A stretch of DNA of 64,000 nucleotides from Ardenticatena sp. (GCA_015487975.1 WFOS01000050.1:1-64000); one strand, 5' to 3'; counted from the first letter of the stretch, positions 48,269-58,480 are shown. Made by a program: numbers and translations. Notes: generated by a model from the letters alone, not told the origin.

Positions 48269-49504
48269 TCAACCCGGCAAGAGCATGTGCAGCCATTCGC
48301 GGAAACGCTCCCAGGCAGAGTGTACTTCGGGATGTTCAGGGGCTGGCGCTTTCACCTGATGATGATGTGCCCCCCATTCGAGCAAGCCGACACTGGTGGC
48401 ATACGCGGGCGAGCCCAGCCTATCCACCAAGCCGGAAAGGCGTTCGGTATGCGGGGGCGCAATACGCACCGGCAGACCAAATGCGTCATGCGCGGCTTCG
48501 CGCAAACCGGGCAGGCTCGCTGTTCCACCACAAAAGACGAGCCCGGCCGGGAGCAACCCATCGTAACCAGAACGCTTGATTTCACGCTGGATAAGGTCGA
48601 AGATGTCGGCCACACGATAGGCGAGGATCTCAGCAATTTCGCTGCGCCACACCTGCTGGACAGCGGTATCACCGAAGGCGCTGACCTCGATCAGTTCATC
48701 TTCGACGATGGCCTCAGGGCGAGCAGCGCCATACCGCAGTTTCAAACGCTCCGCCGTTGCCACAGGGCATTGTAATGCCACAGCCAGGTCATGTGTCAAG
48801 TGTGCGCCCCCAAGTGGCAGGCTCGCCGTATGCCAGACAGAGCCTTCCAAAAAGATACTGATATCAGTCGTACCACCGCCAATGTCCACCAGCACCACGC
48901 CTAATTCCTTCTCGTCTTCTTCCAGCACCGCTTCGCCCGAAGCCAGTGGTTCCAGCACAAAGGCTTCGACCAATACGCCAGCCGTGCGGCAACATTGTTC
49001 CAACGTCTGCAATGCTGTCACTGCGGCTGTGACAATGTGCGCTTCCACTTCCAGGCGGTACCCATGCAGCCCAATCGGATTGCGCACACCATTTTCGCCA
49101 TCCAGCCAGTAGCCGCGCGGGATGATATGCACCACTTCTTGCGAATGTGGAATGGCAACAGTGCGTGCCGATTCAAGCGCACGGCGCACATCCTGCGCGT
49201 CCACACGATGGTTGCTGCGGGCAATCGAAACTGTTCCGCGGCTATTGATGCCCGAAATGTGCGCCCCCGCAACCCCCACGAAGGCCGATTGCACCTCGAC
49301 CCCGGCGGCACGTTCGGCTTTATGCACCGCCTCTTCCACAGCAACACTTGCCGCAGCCATATCCACGATGACACCCTTTTTCACCCCTTGCGATGGCGCA
49401 ATACCCACTCCAACCACATGAATGCGGTTGTTGCGATCGACTTCACCAATCAGACAGGCGATTTTGGCAGTTCCAATATCAAGTCCCACCACAATATGCG
49501 ACAT
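48269..49504 (-). CDS. ftsA: Cell division protein FtsA
   Basis: Actin-like ATPase that ties FtsZ filaments to the membrane. At 411 residues, it has phosphate-1 GLDIGTAKIACLIGE, phosphate-2 VVLVDIGGGTTDISIF and the adenosine motif VFCGGTASLPGL. The C-terminus ends in an amphipathic segment (WERFREWLHMLLPG) suited to membrane targeting. It sits between ftsQ (15-bp gap) and ftsZ, the normal order. Confidence 0.95.
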   Translation of the reverse strand: MSHIVVGLDIGTAKIACLIGEVDRNNRIHVVGVGIAPSQGVKKGVIVDMAAASVAVEEAVHKAERAAGVEVQSAFVGVAGAHISGINSRGTVSIARSNHRVDAQDVRRALESARTVAIPHSQEVVHIIPRGYWLDGENGVRNPIGLHGYRLEVEAHIVTAAVTALQTLEQCCRTAGVLVEAFVLEPLASGEAVLEEDEKELGVVLVDIGGGTTDISIFLEGSVWHTASLPLGGAHLTHDLAVALQCPVATAERLKLRYGAARPEAIVEDELIEVSAFGDTAVQQVWRSEIAEILAYRVADIFDLIQREIKRSGYDGLLPAGLVFCGGTASLPGLREAAHDAFGLPVRIAPPHTERLSGLVDRLGSPAYATSVGLLEWGAHHHQVKAPAPEHPEVHSAWERFREWLHMLLPG

Positions 49505-49519
49505 ACACGACTCCTCATC

Positions 49520-50359
49520 TCATTCCCCTGAACGCACCTGGTAGAATGGCCGTTCCGGCACTGTCAAATCCAAAATAGCAACATTCTCTTGCGTGGCAAA
49601 CGTTTCCGCAAATGCGCGATACACTGCTACTTTCCAAGCCAAATCGTGGCGGTCGCCAAAACGGACTTCCCATCCTCCATCAGCAATAAAACTGACGCCT
49701 GCCGCTGGTCGCCAATCGAATGCCCGGCGTTCTGGCAGCAACGCATGCAATTCAACCACCGTTCGTACCGCTTCGGCATCCACCTGCATGCCCGGTTGCA
49801 TAGGCACATCGCGCAAATCGCGAATGACCAACGCATCCGACGCATCCCCACGCAGGCGGAACAACACACCTTCGTCATCTACGAAATAGCTTTCGCCGTT
49901 GCTTTGCCAAACAGCCAGCGGCTGCCGCTCTTCAATCCGAATGGTGAGACGGTTGGGCAAACCAATCGAGACTTCGGCCTGCTTGATGGTTGGTTCATTC
50001 AACAACCGCGCTTCCACCTCATCAGGGCGAATCCAGAACATATGCCAGCCATCGACATCCGCCATTGCATAGACTTCGGCGGCAGTGAGCAGATGCGTGC
50101 CTTCGATACGAGCATCGAAGACATAGAATGTGTTGCTCATGAACACCCAATATGCCACCATCCCGAGGAGTGTCAGCAGCAGCAGCGAAACCCAGCGGTG
50201 GCGCGGCAGCGTGCGCAGAGCAGCCGTATGGTGCAACACATTCGTATCCACTGTGCGCCCAAACATACGTTCCGAGCGACGACGCATCACACGGCGGCGC
50301 CTGCCACGGCGCACACGCGGATTGCCGATGAGGCTGTTCGACCGTCGTCGGCGGGGCAT
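49520..50359 (-). CDS. ftsQ: Cell division protein FtsQ/DivIB
   Basis: A 279-residue single-pass membrane protein of the divisome. The very basic N-terminus (MPRRRRS..RRGRRRRVMRRR) is cytosolic. One helix spans about 59-76 (VSLLLLTLLGMVAYWVFM). A POTRA domain follows (about 85-150: FDARIEGTHLLTAAEVYAMA..LLNEPTIKQAEVSIGLPNRLTI) and then the FtsQ beta domain. It binds FtsL and FtsB-type partners at the septum. The ATG at 50359 lies 2 bp after the ddl stop, with GGTGGAG upstream. Confidence 0.92.
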   Translation of the reverse strand: MPRRRRSNSLIGNPRVRRGRRRRVMRRRSERMFGRTVDTNVLHHTAALRTLPRHRWVSLLLLTLLGMVAYWVFMSNTFYVFDARIEGTHLLTAAEVYAMADVDGWHMFWIRPDEVEARLLNEPTIKQAEVSIGLPNRLTIRIEERQPLAVWQSNGESYFVDDEGVLFRLRGDASDALVIRDLRDVPMQPGMQVDAEAVRTVVELHALLPERRAFDWRPAAGVSFIADGGWEVRFGDRHDLAWKVAVYRAFAETFATQENVAILDLTVPERPFYQVRSGE

Positions 50360-50361
50360 CG

Positions 50362-51462
50362 TCACTCCACCCGATTTTCCATCTTTTCGGCGTGGCGTTC
50401 TATGGCCAGTTCCAGTAAGCGCTGCACTACATCGGTGTATTGCATACCTTCGGCTTCCCACAAGCGGGCATACATGCTCAGGTGTGTGAAGCCTGGCATC
50501 GTATTCAACTCGTTGAGAAACACCTCGCCTGTCCGTGGGTCGAGCAAAAAGTCAACACGCGCCAACCCGCTTCCATCAATCGCGCGGAATGCCTGCACCG
50601 CCATCTCGCGTAAGCGATTCATCAGTGCTTCGTCAATCGGAGCGGGAACAAGCAACTCGCTATGCCCATCGGTGTACTTGGCCACATAGTCGTAGAAAGT
50701 GTGCTCACCCAGCGGGCGAATTTCACCCGCCACGCTGGCACGCGGTTCGTCGTTTCCAAGCACCGAAACCTCGATTTCCCGGGCGTTGGGCACACCATAT
50801 TCCACAATCACCTTGCGATCATAGGCCGCCGCCAGATCGATCGCCGCGGCAATATCATCGTCCGCATCTACCCGCGAAACCCCCACACTCGACCCCAGGT
50901 TGGCCGGCTTGACGAACAGTGGGCGATGCGTGCCAAAGCGTCCCTCGATCTCTTGCAAAACATCCGCGCGTGCCTGCCGCCAGCGATGGCGACGTACGAC
51001 CAGATACGGCACCTGCGGCAATCCCGCCGCCGCAAGGAGCACCTTGGCCATTGCCTTGTCCATAGCGACGGCAGAAGCGAGCACGCCACACCCCACATAG
51101 GGCAAGCCCGCCATTTCCAGCAGGCCTTGCACGGTGCCATCCTCACCATATGGCCCGTGCAACACGGGGAACACCACATCTACTTCGCTCAGCAAAAGGG
51201 CCTCGGCCAGGTCAAGCATGTGGCGCTCGGGTCGGGCGGGAAGGTGCACTTGTACGATCCCTTCGCGCATGGCGTCGGGATGCACGCCAGGCAACCAGGT
51301 GCCATCACGCGCAATACCAATCGGATAGACGTGATAGTTCAACGCCGTCAATGCCTGAATGACTGAACGGGCAGAAAGCAACGACACGTCATGCTCGCCG
51401 CTTCGGCCACCAAACAGTACCGCAACCGAATGAATGTCGGAGACCGAACGTGGGTGGTTCAT
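50362..51462 (-). CDS. ddl: D-alanine-D-alanine ligase
   Basis: ATP-grasp enzyme that joins two D-alanines for the peptidoglycan stem peptide. At 366 residues, it has [36 protein letters not shown], the glycine-rich region [14 protein letters not shown] and the metal-binding end [11 protein letters not shown]. Its ATG lies one base after the murB stop. Its place between murB and ftsQ is common in dcw clusters. Confidence 0.95.
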   Translation of the reverse strand: MNHPRSVSDIHSVAVLFGGRSGEHDVSLLSARSVIQALTALNYHVYPIGIARDGTWLPGVHPDAMREGIVQVHLPARPERHMLDLAEALLLSEVDVVFPVLHGPYGEDGTVQGLLEMAGLPYVGCGVLASAVAMDKAMAKVLLAAAGLPQVPYLVVRRHRWRQARADVLQEIEGRFGTHRPLFVKPANLGSSVGVSRVDADDDIAAAIDLAAAYDRKVIVEYGVPNAREIEVSVLGNDEPRASVAGEIRPLGEHTFYDYVAKYTDGHSELLVPAPIDEALMNRLREMAVQAFRAIDGSGLARVDFLLDPRTGEVFLNELNTMPGFTHLSMYARLWEAEGMQYTDVVQRLLELAIERHAEKMENRVE

Positions 51463-51463
51463 C

Positions 51464-52450
51464 TCAGTCCCATTCTCCCACGAATTCGATTTCGGGTTCC
51501 AGTTCGACGTCAAACTTTTCCTTGACCACCTGCTGAATGTGCTCGATCAACGCACGAATATCGGCAGCCGTGACGCCCTCTTCGGTCACGATGAAGTTGG
51601 CATGCTGTTCGCTGACACGTGCGCCACCAATCGTGTATCCCTTCAGGCCAGCAGCTTCGATCAGACGGCCAGCGTACTCTCCGGGTGGGTTTTTGAACGT
51701 ACTTCCCCCACTTGCTTGACGAGGTTGCGATTCCGAACGCAAGCGCATGAACCGCTGCGCCCGTTGCTTGATGGCTTCGGGATCATCGCGCCGCAGCGCA
51801 AACAATGCACGCAACACCACAGGCCGTTTGTATGGTTCGATATCCAGAATCATCGAATGCCGATAGCCAAAATCCATCTCTTCGGCTTTGAGCGTGCGGA
51901 TCGAACCATTGGGATCCATGACCTGAACAGCACGCACCACATCAGCCGTCTCGTATCCCCACGCACCAGCGTTCTGCACAATGGCGCCTCCCACTGTCCC
52001 CGGAATGCCAATCGCCCATTCCAGCCCAGCGACACCTTCGCGGATGAGTTGCCCGGCCAGCCAGGGAAGCGAAACGCCCGAATCGACAATCATGGCCACG
52101 TAGTCGCCTTCGGGACGCAGGCGGTATTTGCGTGCACGATTGAGAATCACCAACCCGCGCACACCTTTGTCGCTGATGAGAATATTGCTGCCGCCGCCAA
52201 TCACGCGGTAGGGCACTTTGGCACGGTGGGCGGTGTGCACGGCCTTGATGAGTTCATCCGTGTCATCCACACGTAAGAACCATTCCGCGGGGCCGCCAAC
52301 ACGCCACGATGTGTAGGGCGCCAGCGGTTCATTCTGCTTGAGGCGATCCTCGAAAGTGTTATGAAAAATCACGCGCACCAAATCGCGTTTGGAAAGCGTT
52401 TCACGCGACGCCCAACGACGACGCCCGCTACTGCGTCCACCAGATCTCAT
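51464..52450 (-). CDS. murB: UDP-N-acetylenolpyruvoylglucosamine reductase
   Basis: FAD- and NADPH-dependent reduction of UDP-GlcNAc-enolpyruvate to UDP-MurNAc. At 328 residues, it has [13 protein letters not shown], the FAD loop [30 protein letters not shown] and the catalytic Ser region [14 protein letters not shown]. This form lacks Type I insert loops as far as I can see. The ATG overlaps the stop of the 57-residue ORF upstream (ATGA). The basic N-terminal extension (RSSGRRRW) is longer than usual. Confidence 0.95.
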   Translation of the reverse strand: MRSGGRSSGRRRWASRETLSKRDLVRVIFHNTFEDRLKQNEPLAPYTSWRVGGPAEWFLRVDDTDELIKAVHTAHRAKVPYRVIGGGSNILISDKGVRGLVILNRARKYRLRPEGDYVAMIVDSGVSLPWLAGQLIREGVAGLEWAIGIPGTVGGAIVQNAGAWGYETADVVRAVQVMDPNGSIRTLKAEEMDFGYRHSMILDIEPYKRPVVLRALFALRRDDPEAIKQRAQRFMRLRSESQPRQASGGSTFKNPPGEYAGRLIEAAGLKGYTIGGARVSEQHANFIVTEEGVTAADIRALIEHIQQVVKEKFDVELEPEIEFVGEWD

Positions 52451-52620
52451 CCTACGAGCCTCCCTTGCTTTGTCTGGATAGGCTGGACGGGCAGCCGTTT
52501 CACACGCCGCTGCGCCGCCAGAACTTCGAGAATCGTTGGCACAGGGCCAAGTTGCTGCAACAAGCGTTCAGCGATCCGGCGGGCATTGTGCGGGTCGATT
52601 GCGCGTGTGTGGCGTCTCAT
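52447..52620 (-). CDS. Small basic protein of 57 residues inside the dcw cluster
   Basis: An ORF too short for most gene finders. Its ATG overlaps the murC stop by 4 bp and its TGA overlaps the murB start by 3 bp, so it fills the 166-bp gap exactly. The product starts MRRHTRAIDPHNARRIAERL, is basic with no Cys or Trp, and has a predicted helical core (ARRIAERLLQQLGPVPTILE) and a Lys/Arg-rich tail. I recognise no family. The double coupling is strong evidence that it is translated. It could be a small divisome or Mur-enzyme partner, or simply a bridge keeping ribosomes on the message. Confidence 0.68.
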   Translation of the reverse strand: MRRHTRAIDPHNARRIAERLLQQLGPVPTILEVLAAQRRVKRLPVQPIQTKQGRLVG

Positions 52621-54023
52621 CCCATCCTCCTTTCGTATTGACTGGCTGCGCGGTCTTCAAGAGCCTGACGCAGACGTGGTCCCAGAGTGGTAATATCACC
52701 AGCACCAAGCGTCAAAATCACAACATCTTCAGGCATATCCTGCAACAAACGTGTGAGCAATTCTTCCTGCGTTGGCACGTACATGGCTTCGACACCTTGC
52801 AAGCGCTGTGCCAGGTCAGCAGCGCTCACACCAAGCGAGTTGGTTTCACGGGCGGCATAAACATCACTCACATACACACGGTCGGCATCGGTGAAAGCGG
52901 TGACGAAGTCATCAAAGAGTGCTGCCAGACGGCTAAAGGTGTGTGGTTGGAAAATGGCCCAAATCTGGCGCTCGCCAAACCGCTCACGCGCCGCCCGCAA
53001 TGTGGCACGAATTTCGCTCGGGTGGTGGGCATAGTCATCGAAAATTTGTACGCGCCCCACCGTCCCAACAGGCTGAAAACGCCGTTCCGCGCCTTCGAAG
53101 CGCCCCAGGCTGTATTGCAAATCACTCATCTCAATTCCCAGGTAATGCCCCACGGCAATACAAGCCAGTGCATTGAGCACATTATGCCGTCCTGGAACGC
53201 GCAAGCGGAACGCCCCCAGCGGGTGCCCATCGAACACGGCAACAAAATCAAAGCCACCGAGGTCGTTTGGTCGAAGTGCCGCCGCCTGCCAGCGATTGCC
53301 TTCACCAAAGCCATATGTCAACTGTGCCACCGACGGCAAGGCTGCTTCCAAAACTGCCTGCGCACCCTGGTCATCGCCACATGCCACCAGCAGGCCATCG
53401 GCACGCACCTGTGCTACAAAGCGACGGAATGTTTCCAATACAGCCTCCTCGGTCGGGTAGATGTCCGGATGGTCGTGTTCGACATTCGTGACAACCGCTA
53501 CGTAGGGCTGCAAACCGAGGAACGCGTAATCATATTCGTCCGCTTCCAGAACGAACCATTGACTGTTCCCCACCCGCGCATTCCCCCGCAATTGTGGCAC
53601 TTCACCACCAATCACCGCCGTCGGGTCGAAACCAGCATCTGCAAGTGCCAACGTCAGCATGGCAGTGGTGGTGGTTTTGCCATGCGTGCCAGCCACCGCA
53701 ATCAAATCGTACTCACGCGTGAGTTCCGCTAACCACTGGTTGCGTTTCAACACCGGAATCCCGCGTGCACGGGCGGCTTGTACTTCGGGATTGTCCTCCG
53801 GCACAGCACTCGACACAACGACAAGGCTGGCATCACCCACGAAATCGGGACTATGCCCCAAAAAGACCTCGGCCCCTGCACGGCGCAATGCTTCGAGGCG
53901 CGGCCCCGGCATGCGGTCGGAGCCACTGACACGCCAGCCCCGCGCCAACATCACGAACGCCAGCGCCGAAAGTCCCGCGCCACCAATGCCCACAAAATGA
54001 ATGTGCCGATGTTGTGCGTTCAC
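52617..54023 (-). CDS. murC: UDP-N-acetylmuramate-L-alanine ligase
   Basis: Adds L-Ala to UDP-MurNAc in the cytosol. At 468 residues, it has N-terminal Rossmann HFVGIGGAGLSALA, the ATP loop VAGTHGKTTTT, the catalytic EADEYDYAFL and C-terminal YAHHPSEI. I place the start at GTG 54023, giving NAQHRHIHFVGIGG as in the family, just after the upstream stop. An in-frame ATG at 54053 lies inside the upstream gene without a ribosome site. It is followed by an overlapping small ORF and murB. Confidence 0.94.
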   Translation of the reverse strand: MNAQHRHIHFVGIGGAGLSALAFVMLARGWRVSGSDRMPGPRLEALRRAGAEVFLGHSPDFVGDASLVVVSSAVPEDNPEVQAARARGIPVLKRNQWLAELTREYDLIAVAGTHGKTTTTAMLTLALADAGFDPTAVIGGEVPQLRGNARVGNSQWFVLEADEYDYAFLGLQPYVAVVTNVEHDHPDIYPTEEAVLETFRRFVAQVRADGLLVACGDDQGAQAVLEAALPSVAQLTYGFGEGNRWQAAALRPNDLGGFDFVAVFDGHPLGAFRLRVPGRHNVLNALACIAVGHYLGIEMSDLQYSLGRFEGAERRFQPVGTVGRVQIFDDYAHHPSEIRATLRAARERFGERQIWAIFQPHTFSRLAALFDDFVTAFTDADRVYVSDVYAARETNSLGVSAADLAQRLQGVEAMYVPTQEELLTRLLQDMPEDVVILTLGAGDITTLGPRLRQALEDRAASQYERRMG

Positions 54024-54030
54024 AGGCCAC

Positions 54031-54669
54031 CTATACCGAACGTAATTTTTCATCAAGTCGCGCGATGGTACTGAATAGGAATCCATGCCAGAAAATGGCG
54101 ACAATCGCCAACAAGATGAGTACCTGCCCGTTGCCAATGCGGTTGTACACTTCGACGGCGTTGTTCAAAAAATCAATCGTGATGACAGTTTGCGCACCGG
54201 TGGAATCAAAGTTGTACCCCAGATTGAGCGAGAGTGCCCAGTTGTTGACGTAGGTAGCAATCCAATCACGGCCCAAATCGAGCAAGAGGACCATGAACAA
54301 AAAACCCGCTACACTTCCCAGGGACAGGCTGATGAGTTTGTCGCGACGGTCGCCTCTTGTGCGTTCAATGATGTTGTGGAACGTCACGACGACCATCACC
54401 ATCGACGCCACATACAAGCCTATCTGGAATAAGCCGGTACGCGGTCCCGAAAAATCAACTTCCAGGACGAAACGAATCAAGCGAATGAGGAAATCGCTCG
54501 ATTTGAGCGCCACCAACCAGCCAAAGGAGATACCAGCCAATGTTGCAATGGTGCGTTTCCAACCGCCAACCAGTCCCAACAGGGCAAAGAACGCAATGGA
54601 AACATAGGTCAAAACCATAAAATCAACGGTCAAATGAATCTCACTGGGCAGTTGGATGTTGATGTTCAT
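54031..54669 (-). CDS. Membrane protein inserted between murG and murC (CvpA-like layout)
   Basis: A 212-residue membrane protein with about five helices (roughly 17-38, 40-60, 80-102, 115-140 and 182-202) and a small loop domain near 140-180. The N-terminal two-helix segment and overall layout recall CvpA-type proteins, but the match is weak and I would not assign function. The ATG overlaps the murG stop (TGATG) and GGGAGG precedes it. It is an unusual resident of a dcw cluster, placed between two Mur genes, and may serve the divisome or cell envelope. Confidence 0.75.
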   Translation of the reverse strand: MNINIQLPSEIHLTVDFMVLTYVSIAFFALLGLVGGWKRTIATLAGISFGWLVALKSSDFLIRLIRFVLEVDFSGPRTGLFQIGLYVASMVMVVVTFHNIIERTRGDRRDKLISLSLGSVAGFLFMVLLLDLGRDWIATYVNNWALSLNLGYNFDSTGAQTVITIDFLNNAVEVYNRIGNGQVLILLAIVAIFWHGFLFSTIARLDEKLRSV

Positions 54670-55853
54670 CAATGGCCTCCCTTCATTATGGACCGCTGGT
54701 CCTGTTTGGATCGCCCACTTGCACGTACCAGGTCGTACAGGCGTTGCGCTGCATCAGGTTGTGCCAGTTTTTGCATGGCGGCCTGCATCATATGCAACCG
54801 TTCTTCGTCTTCTACCAGTGCCTCGACCACTGGCACAAGACGCTGCTGAATCTCGGCATCGGGCACAATGAGCGCCCCTCCATGTGCCGCCAGGTGTTTG
54901 GCATTCGCCCATTGGTGCGCCCCAGAGTAGGGGTAGGGCACCAACACCGCTGCGACTCCTGCCGCAGGTAATTCCCCCAACGTCGAGGCACCAGCACGTG
55001 CAACGACGATATCCGCTGCACGCAATGCAGCCGCCATTTCGTCATGCAAATAGTCGAACAGGTGATACCGTTGACGCATCGGTTCGGACAAGGCATCTCG
55101 CACCGACTGCAACCATTCTCCATCGGAGCGCCCGTGAATGTGAATGACGTGCGCCAATGCCAACAATGCCTTGATGTTGTGCCCCACTGCCTGGTTGAGG
55201 CTATGGGCACCTTGGCTCCCTCCCATCACGAGCACGACACGCGCATCAGCAGGAATACCAAACACAGTGCGTGCCGCTTCACGCGAGGGCACGTCGCGCA
55301 AGGCCCGGCGCACGGGGTAGCCCGTGACGACGGTTTTGCCCGCGCGAAAGTGCCCCTGGGCGGCTTCACCCGTCACGGCAACGCAGGTTGCAAAGGGGGC
55401 AAGGGCCTTCACAGCCAGGCCGGGTTCGATGTCGGGCAGGTAGATGAGCAAGGGAATGCGTTGCAACCAGGCTGCCACACCCACAGGGAAGGTGACATAT
55501 CCCCCAGTCGCCAAGACCACATCGGGGCGAAACTCGCGCAAGAGCCGCCATGCCTGCCAAAAGCCACGCATCAAACGCAGGATATTGCGTGCCAGGCGTG
55601 CTGGCGACATGCCCCGCACACCACCAGCAGCAATGCCTGCAAAAGGGATGCCAGCGCGTTGCACCAGTTCGGCTTCCAGCCCCCCTTCACTCCCAATCCA
55701 GAGAATGGTTGGTCTCTCTTGTGCAGCATCGAGCATGGAGAGCGCCGGGTAGACATGCCCACCTGTGCCGCCACCAGTCATTACCAAGCGCAGCGCGGTT
55801 TCTGCTTGTACGCTCATTGTCGAGATGGGCGCATCCGCAATTTTTCCCATCAT
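54669..55853 (-). CDS. murG: UDP-GlcNAc transferase MurG
   Basis: Transfers GlcNAc to lipid I to form lipid II at the inner face of the membrane. At 394 residues (GT-B fold), it has the N-terminal loop MTGGGTGGHVYPAL, the second loop GGSQGAHSLN and the UDP-GlcNAc site RAGASTLGELPAAG. The ATG at 55853 overlaps the ftsW stop; an ATG at 55817 is a shorter alternative. Slightly longer than usual because of N- and C-terminal tails. Confidence 0.95.
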   Translation of the reverse strand: MMGKIADAPISTMSVQAETALRLVMTGGGTGGHVYPALSMLDAAQERPTILWIGSEGGLEAELVQRAGIPFAGIAAGGVRGMSPARLARNILRLMRGFWQAWRLLREFRPDVVLATGGYVTFPVGVAAWLQRIPLLIYLPDIEPGLAVKALAPFATCVAVTGEAAQGHFRAGKTVVTGYPVRRALRDVPSREAARTVFGIPADARVVLVMGGSQGAHSLNQAVGHNIKALLALAHVIHIHGRSDGEWLQSVRDALSEPMRQRYHLFDYLHDEMAAALRAADIVVARAGASTLGELPAAGVAAVLVPYPYSGAHQWANAKHLAAHGGALIVPDAEIQQRLVPVVEALVEDEERLHMMQAAMQKLAQPDAAQRLYDLVRASGRSKQDQRSIMKGGH

Positions 55854-57013
55854 GCCGACGCCTCGTCGTCATCCATCGCTTCGCTGCGGCTTACACTCAG
55901 TAGCAATCCAACACCAGCCAACGCTGTGACCAGTGCCGAACCGCCAAACGAAATGAAGGGCAACGGAATACCAGTGAAGGGGACTGTGTTGGTCACCACA
56001 GCCACATTCACAGCTGCCTGCAACAAAATCCAGGTGGTGATACCGCACGCCAGTAATGCCCCAAACCCATCAGGGGCTGTCGCCGCAATACGATACCCCC
56101 GATACCCGAAGAAAAGGAAGAGCCCCAGCACCAACAGTCCGGCCACAAGCCCCATTTCCTGCCCCAGAATGGCAAAAATGACATCCGTATGGCCTGCCGG
56201 CAAAATCCCCACATCGCCACGGCTGGTCCCAAGCCCTTGCCCGAAAATACCACCGCTTGCCAGCGCAATCAACGTTTGCGAAATCTGGTATCCCACCGAG
56301 TCAGCATACGCGAAGGGGTCTCGAAAGGCTTGAAGGCGTGCACTCCGGTACCCAGCCCGTGTGGCGATGACGTACAACGTTGTCACGGCAATAGCACCAC
56401 CACTGAGAAACTGTTTCAGGTCGGCACCCGCCACGAAGAACATGATGCCCGCAGTGGTGCCGATGAGCAGCGACGTACTGAAATCGGGCTGGAGCAAAAT
56501 CAAGCCACAGATGATGCCGAGCAGCACAGCGAAGGGAATCAAGCCCACGCGCACGTCACGAATGCGCTCCCCCTTGCTGCTGGCCCAGTGCGCGATGTAG
56601 AGAATGACAGTCAACTTGGCAAATTCGGACGGCTGAACCGAACCATTCAACAGCCAACGGGTTGCCCCGAAGCGGCTGCGCCCAAGCACAAGCAAGACAA
56701 CCAACATGAACAATGTGGTAGCCATGAAAGGAATGGTGTAGCGCTGCCAGACGCGGTAATCAATGCGCCAGGCAACGGTCATTGCCCCCAGCCCAACCAA
56801 GGCCCAGAGCGCCTGCCGTTTCAGGTAGAACATGCTGTCGCCAAAATTGTAGTATCCCAGCGAGTACGTCGCGCTGTAGACCATGAGCAAACCTATCGCC
56901 AGCAACATGAACACCGACAGCAAAAGCACATAGTCGCTACGACGCTCTTGCCAGAGTGCGCGACGGGCGCGATGCCGCTCAGGTTGTGGCTTGACAGCGG
57001 TTGCGTGTGCCAT
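55850..57013 (-). CDS. ftsW: Peptidoglycan polymerase FtsW
   Basis: SEDS-family glycosyltransferase that polymerises septal peptidoglycan with its partner PBP FtsI. At 387 residues, it has about ten membrane helices. Family landmarks are SVQPSEFAKL, LLQPDFSTSLL, the large loop with the catalytic Asp region (ALASGGIFGQGLG), GHTDVIFAILGQEMGLVAG and GIPLPFISFGGSAL. The ATG at 57013 follows TGGGGAA; a GTG at 57028 is possible. It overlaps murG by 4 bp. Confidence 0.95.
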   Translation of the reverse strand: MAHATAVKPQPERHRARRALWQERRSDYVLLLSVFMLLAIGLLMVYSATYSLGYYNFGDSMFYLKRQALWALVGLGAMTVAWRIDYRVWQRYTIPFMATTLFMLVVLLVLGRSRFGATRWLLNGSVQPSEFAKLTVILYIAHWASSKGERIRDVRVGLIPFAVLLGIICGLILLQPDFSTSLLIGTTAGIMFFVAGADLKQFLSGGAIAVTTLYVIATRAGYRSARLQAFRDPFAYADSVGYQISQTLIALASGGIFGQGLGTSRGDVGILPAGHTDVIFAILGQEMGLVAGLLVLGLFLFFGYRGYRIAATAPDGFGALLACGITTWILLQAAVNVAVVTNTVPFTGIPLPFISFGGSALVTALAGVGLLLSVSRSEAMDDDEASA

Positions 57014-57031
57014 GAATTCGTTCCCCACTGG

Positions 57032-58480
57032 TTAGCGTGCACCACTGGCCAGACGTGCCAGGCGATGCTGGTACGCCACTTCGGCAGCGGTTGGCAAACG
57101 GCGCACCAGTTCCTTGAAACGCCGCCCGCGTTCTTCGTAATCACGGAAGGCATCGAAGCTGGTGCCACTTGGGCTCAACAACACCACGTCGTCACGTTTG
57201 CTTACTTCTGCGGCCACTGCGACCGCCTCTTCCAGGGTCAGGCAACGGCGAATCGGAATATGCCGACTTGTGCCATTGGCTTGCAGCATCGCCTGTTCGA
57301 CGGCGGCTTCGATGCGGGGCGCCATTTCGCCAAAAAGCACCAGGTACTTCACTCGCGCCACGATTTCGCGTGCCAGTTCATCCAGGGGCAAATGCTTGTC
57401 ACGCCCGCCTGCGAGCAAGATAATGTGTCCGGCATCATTCTGGAAAGCACGCAACGCGGCGAGTGTGCGGTCGGGACTGGTGGCAATCGAATCATTGATC
57501 CAGCGCACCCCATCGATGACGCGCACCAGTTCCAACCGATGCTCGACACCACGGAACGCCCGAATCACACGCGCCATCGTCCCCGGCTTGACTCCCACAG
57601 CGTGCGCCACGGTGACCGCAGCAAGCACATTTTCGACGTTGTGAGCGCCCGGCAAGCCAATGTCGGCAACGGGGCAAATTTTCACTAGCCGTTCACCATC
57701 GCGCACCACGACCATGTCATCATGCACGAACGCCCCTTGTGGCACGGCTTCATGGCGACTGAACCACAACACACGACCCGATGTCAGATCGGCCAGTGCA
57801 CGCGTTTCGGGGTCGTCCCAGTTGAGTACCGCCACGTCATCAGCACTCTGGTGGCGCAAAATGTTGGCTTTGGCATCGCGGTAGGCTTCAAACGTGCCAT
57901 GGCGATCCAAGTGATTGGGGCGCACATTGGTCACAACGGCCACATGGGGGCTGCGGCGCAAATATTCCAACTGGAAACTAGACAATTCCAGCACAACCCA
58001 GTCGCCAGCGCGGATATCGTCCACGTCTTCGATCAGTGGGCGGCCAATGTTTCCACCCACCCACGTTTTGCGGCGACGGTCGGTTTTCAACATTTCGCCG
58101 ATGAGTGTGGTGGTGGTGGTTTTGCCGGCTGAACCGGTAATGCCAACAATGGGCGCCCGGCAGAGATCGAAAAAGAGCTCGGTCAGGCTGCTCACTGGCA
58201 GACCACGTTCCACCGCTGCGCGGACAATTGGCACCGAACGTGGAATGCCGGGGCTGACAAAGAGGATATCGGTTTCCAGAATATCCTCGGGATGGTCGCG
58301 CAACACGCACATGACAGGCAAGCCTGCCAGTTGCCCAATCTCGTCAGCCAGGTCGGCCAATCCTCGCCGGTCGCTGACGATGACCTGTGCGCCCCGTTTG
58401 GCCATGAAGCGTGTCAGCGCCATGCCTTCGCGCCCCAGGCCCAAAATCGTGACTCGTCGGTCGGCAAACGTTTTCATCAT
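57032..58480 (-). CDS. murD: UDP-N-acetylmuramoylalanine-D-glutamate ligase
   Basis: Adds D-Glu to UDP-MurNAc-L-Ala. At 482 residues, it has the N-terminal LGLGREGMAL, the ATP loop ITGSAGKTTTT, VVLELSSFQLEYL, TNVRPNHLDRHG and AGGRDKHLPL. D-glutamate comes from MurI (37940). Two adjacent ATG codons (58480 and 58477) follow AGGGGGC. It lies 65 bp after mraY. Confidence 0.95.
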   Translation of the reverse strand: MMKTFADRRVTILGLGREGMALTRFMAKRGAQVIVSDRRGLADLADEIGQLAGLPVMCVLRDHPEDILETDILFVSPGIPRSVPIVRAAVERGLPVSSLTELFFDLCRAPIVGITGSAGKTTTTTLIGEMLKTDRRRKTWVGGNIGRPLIEDVDDIRAGDWVVLELSSFQLEYLRRSPHVAVVTNVRPNHLDRHGTFEAYRDAKANILRHQSADDVAVLNWDDPETRALADLTSGRVLWFSRHEAVPQGAFVHDDMVVVRDGERLVKICPVADIGLPGAHNVENVLAAVTVAHAVGVKPGTMARVIRAFRGVEHRLELVRVIDGVRWINDSIATSPDRTLAALRAFQNDAGHIILLAGGRDKHLPLDELAREIVARVKYLVLFGEMAPRIEAAVEQAMLQANGTSRHIPIRRCLTLEEAVAVAAEVSKRDDVVLLSPSGTSFDAFRDYEERGRRFKELVRRLPTAAEVAYQHRLARLASGAR

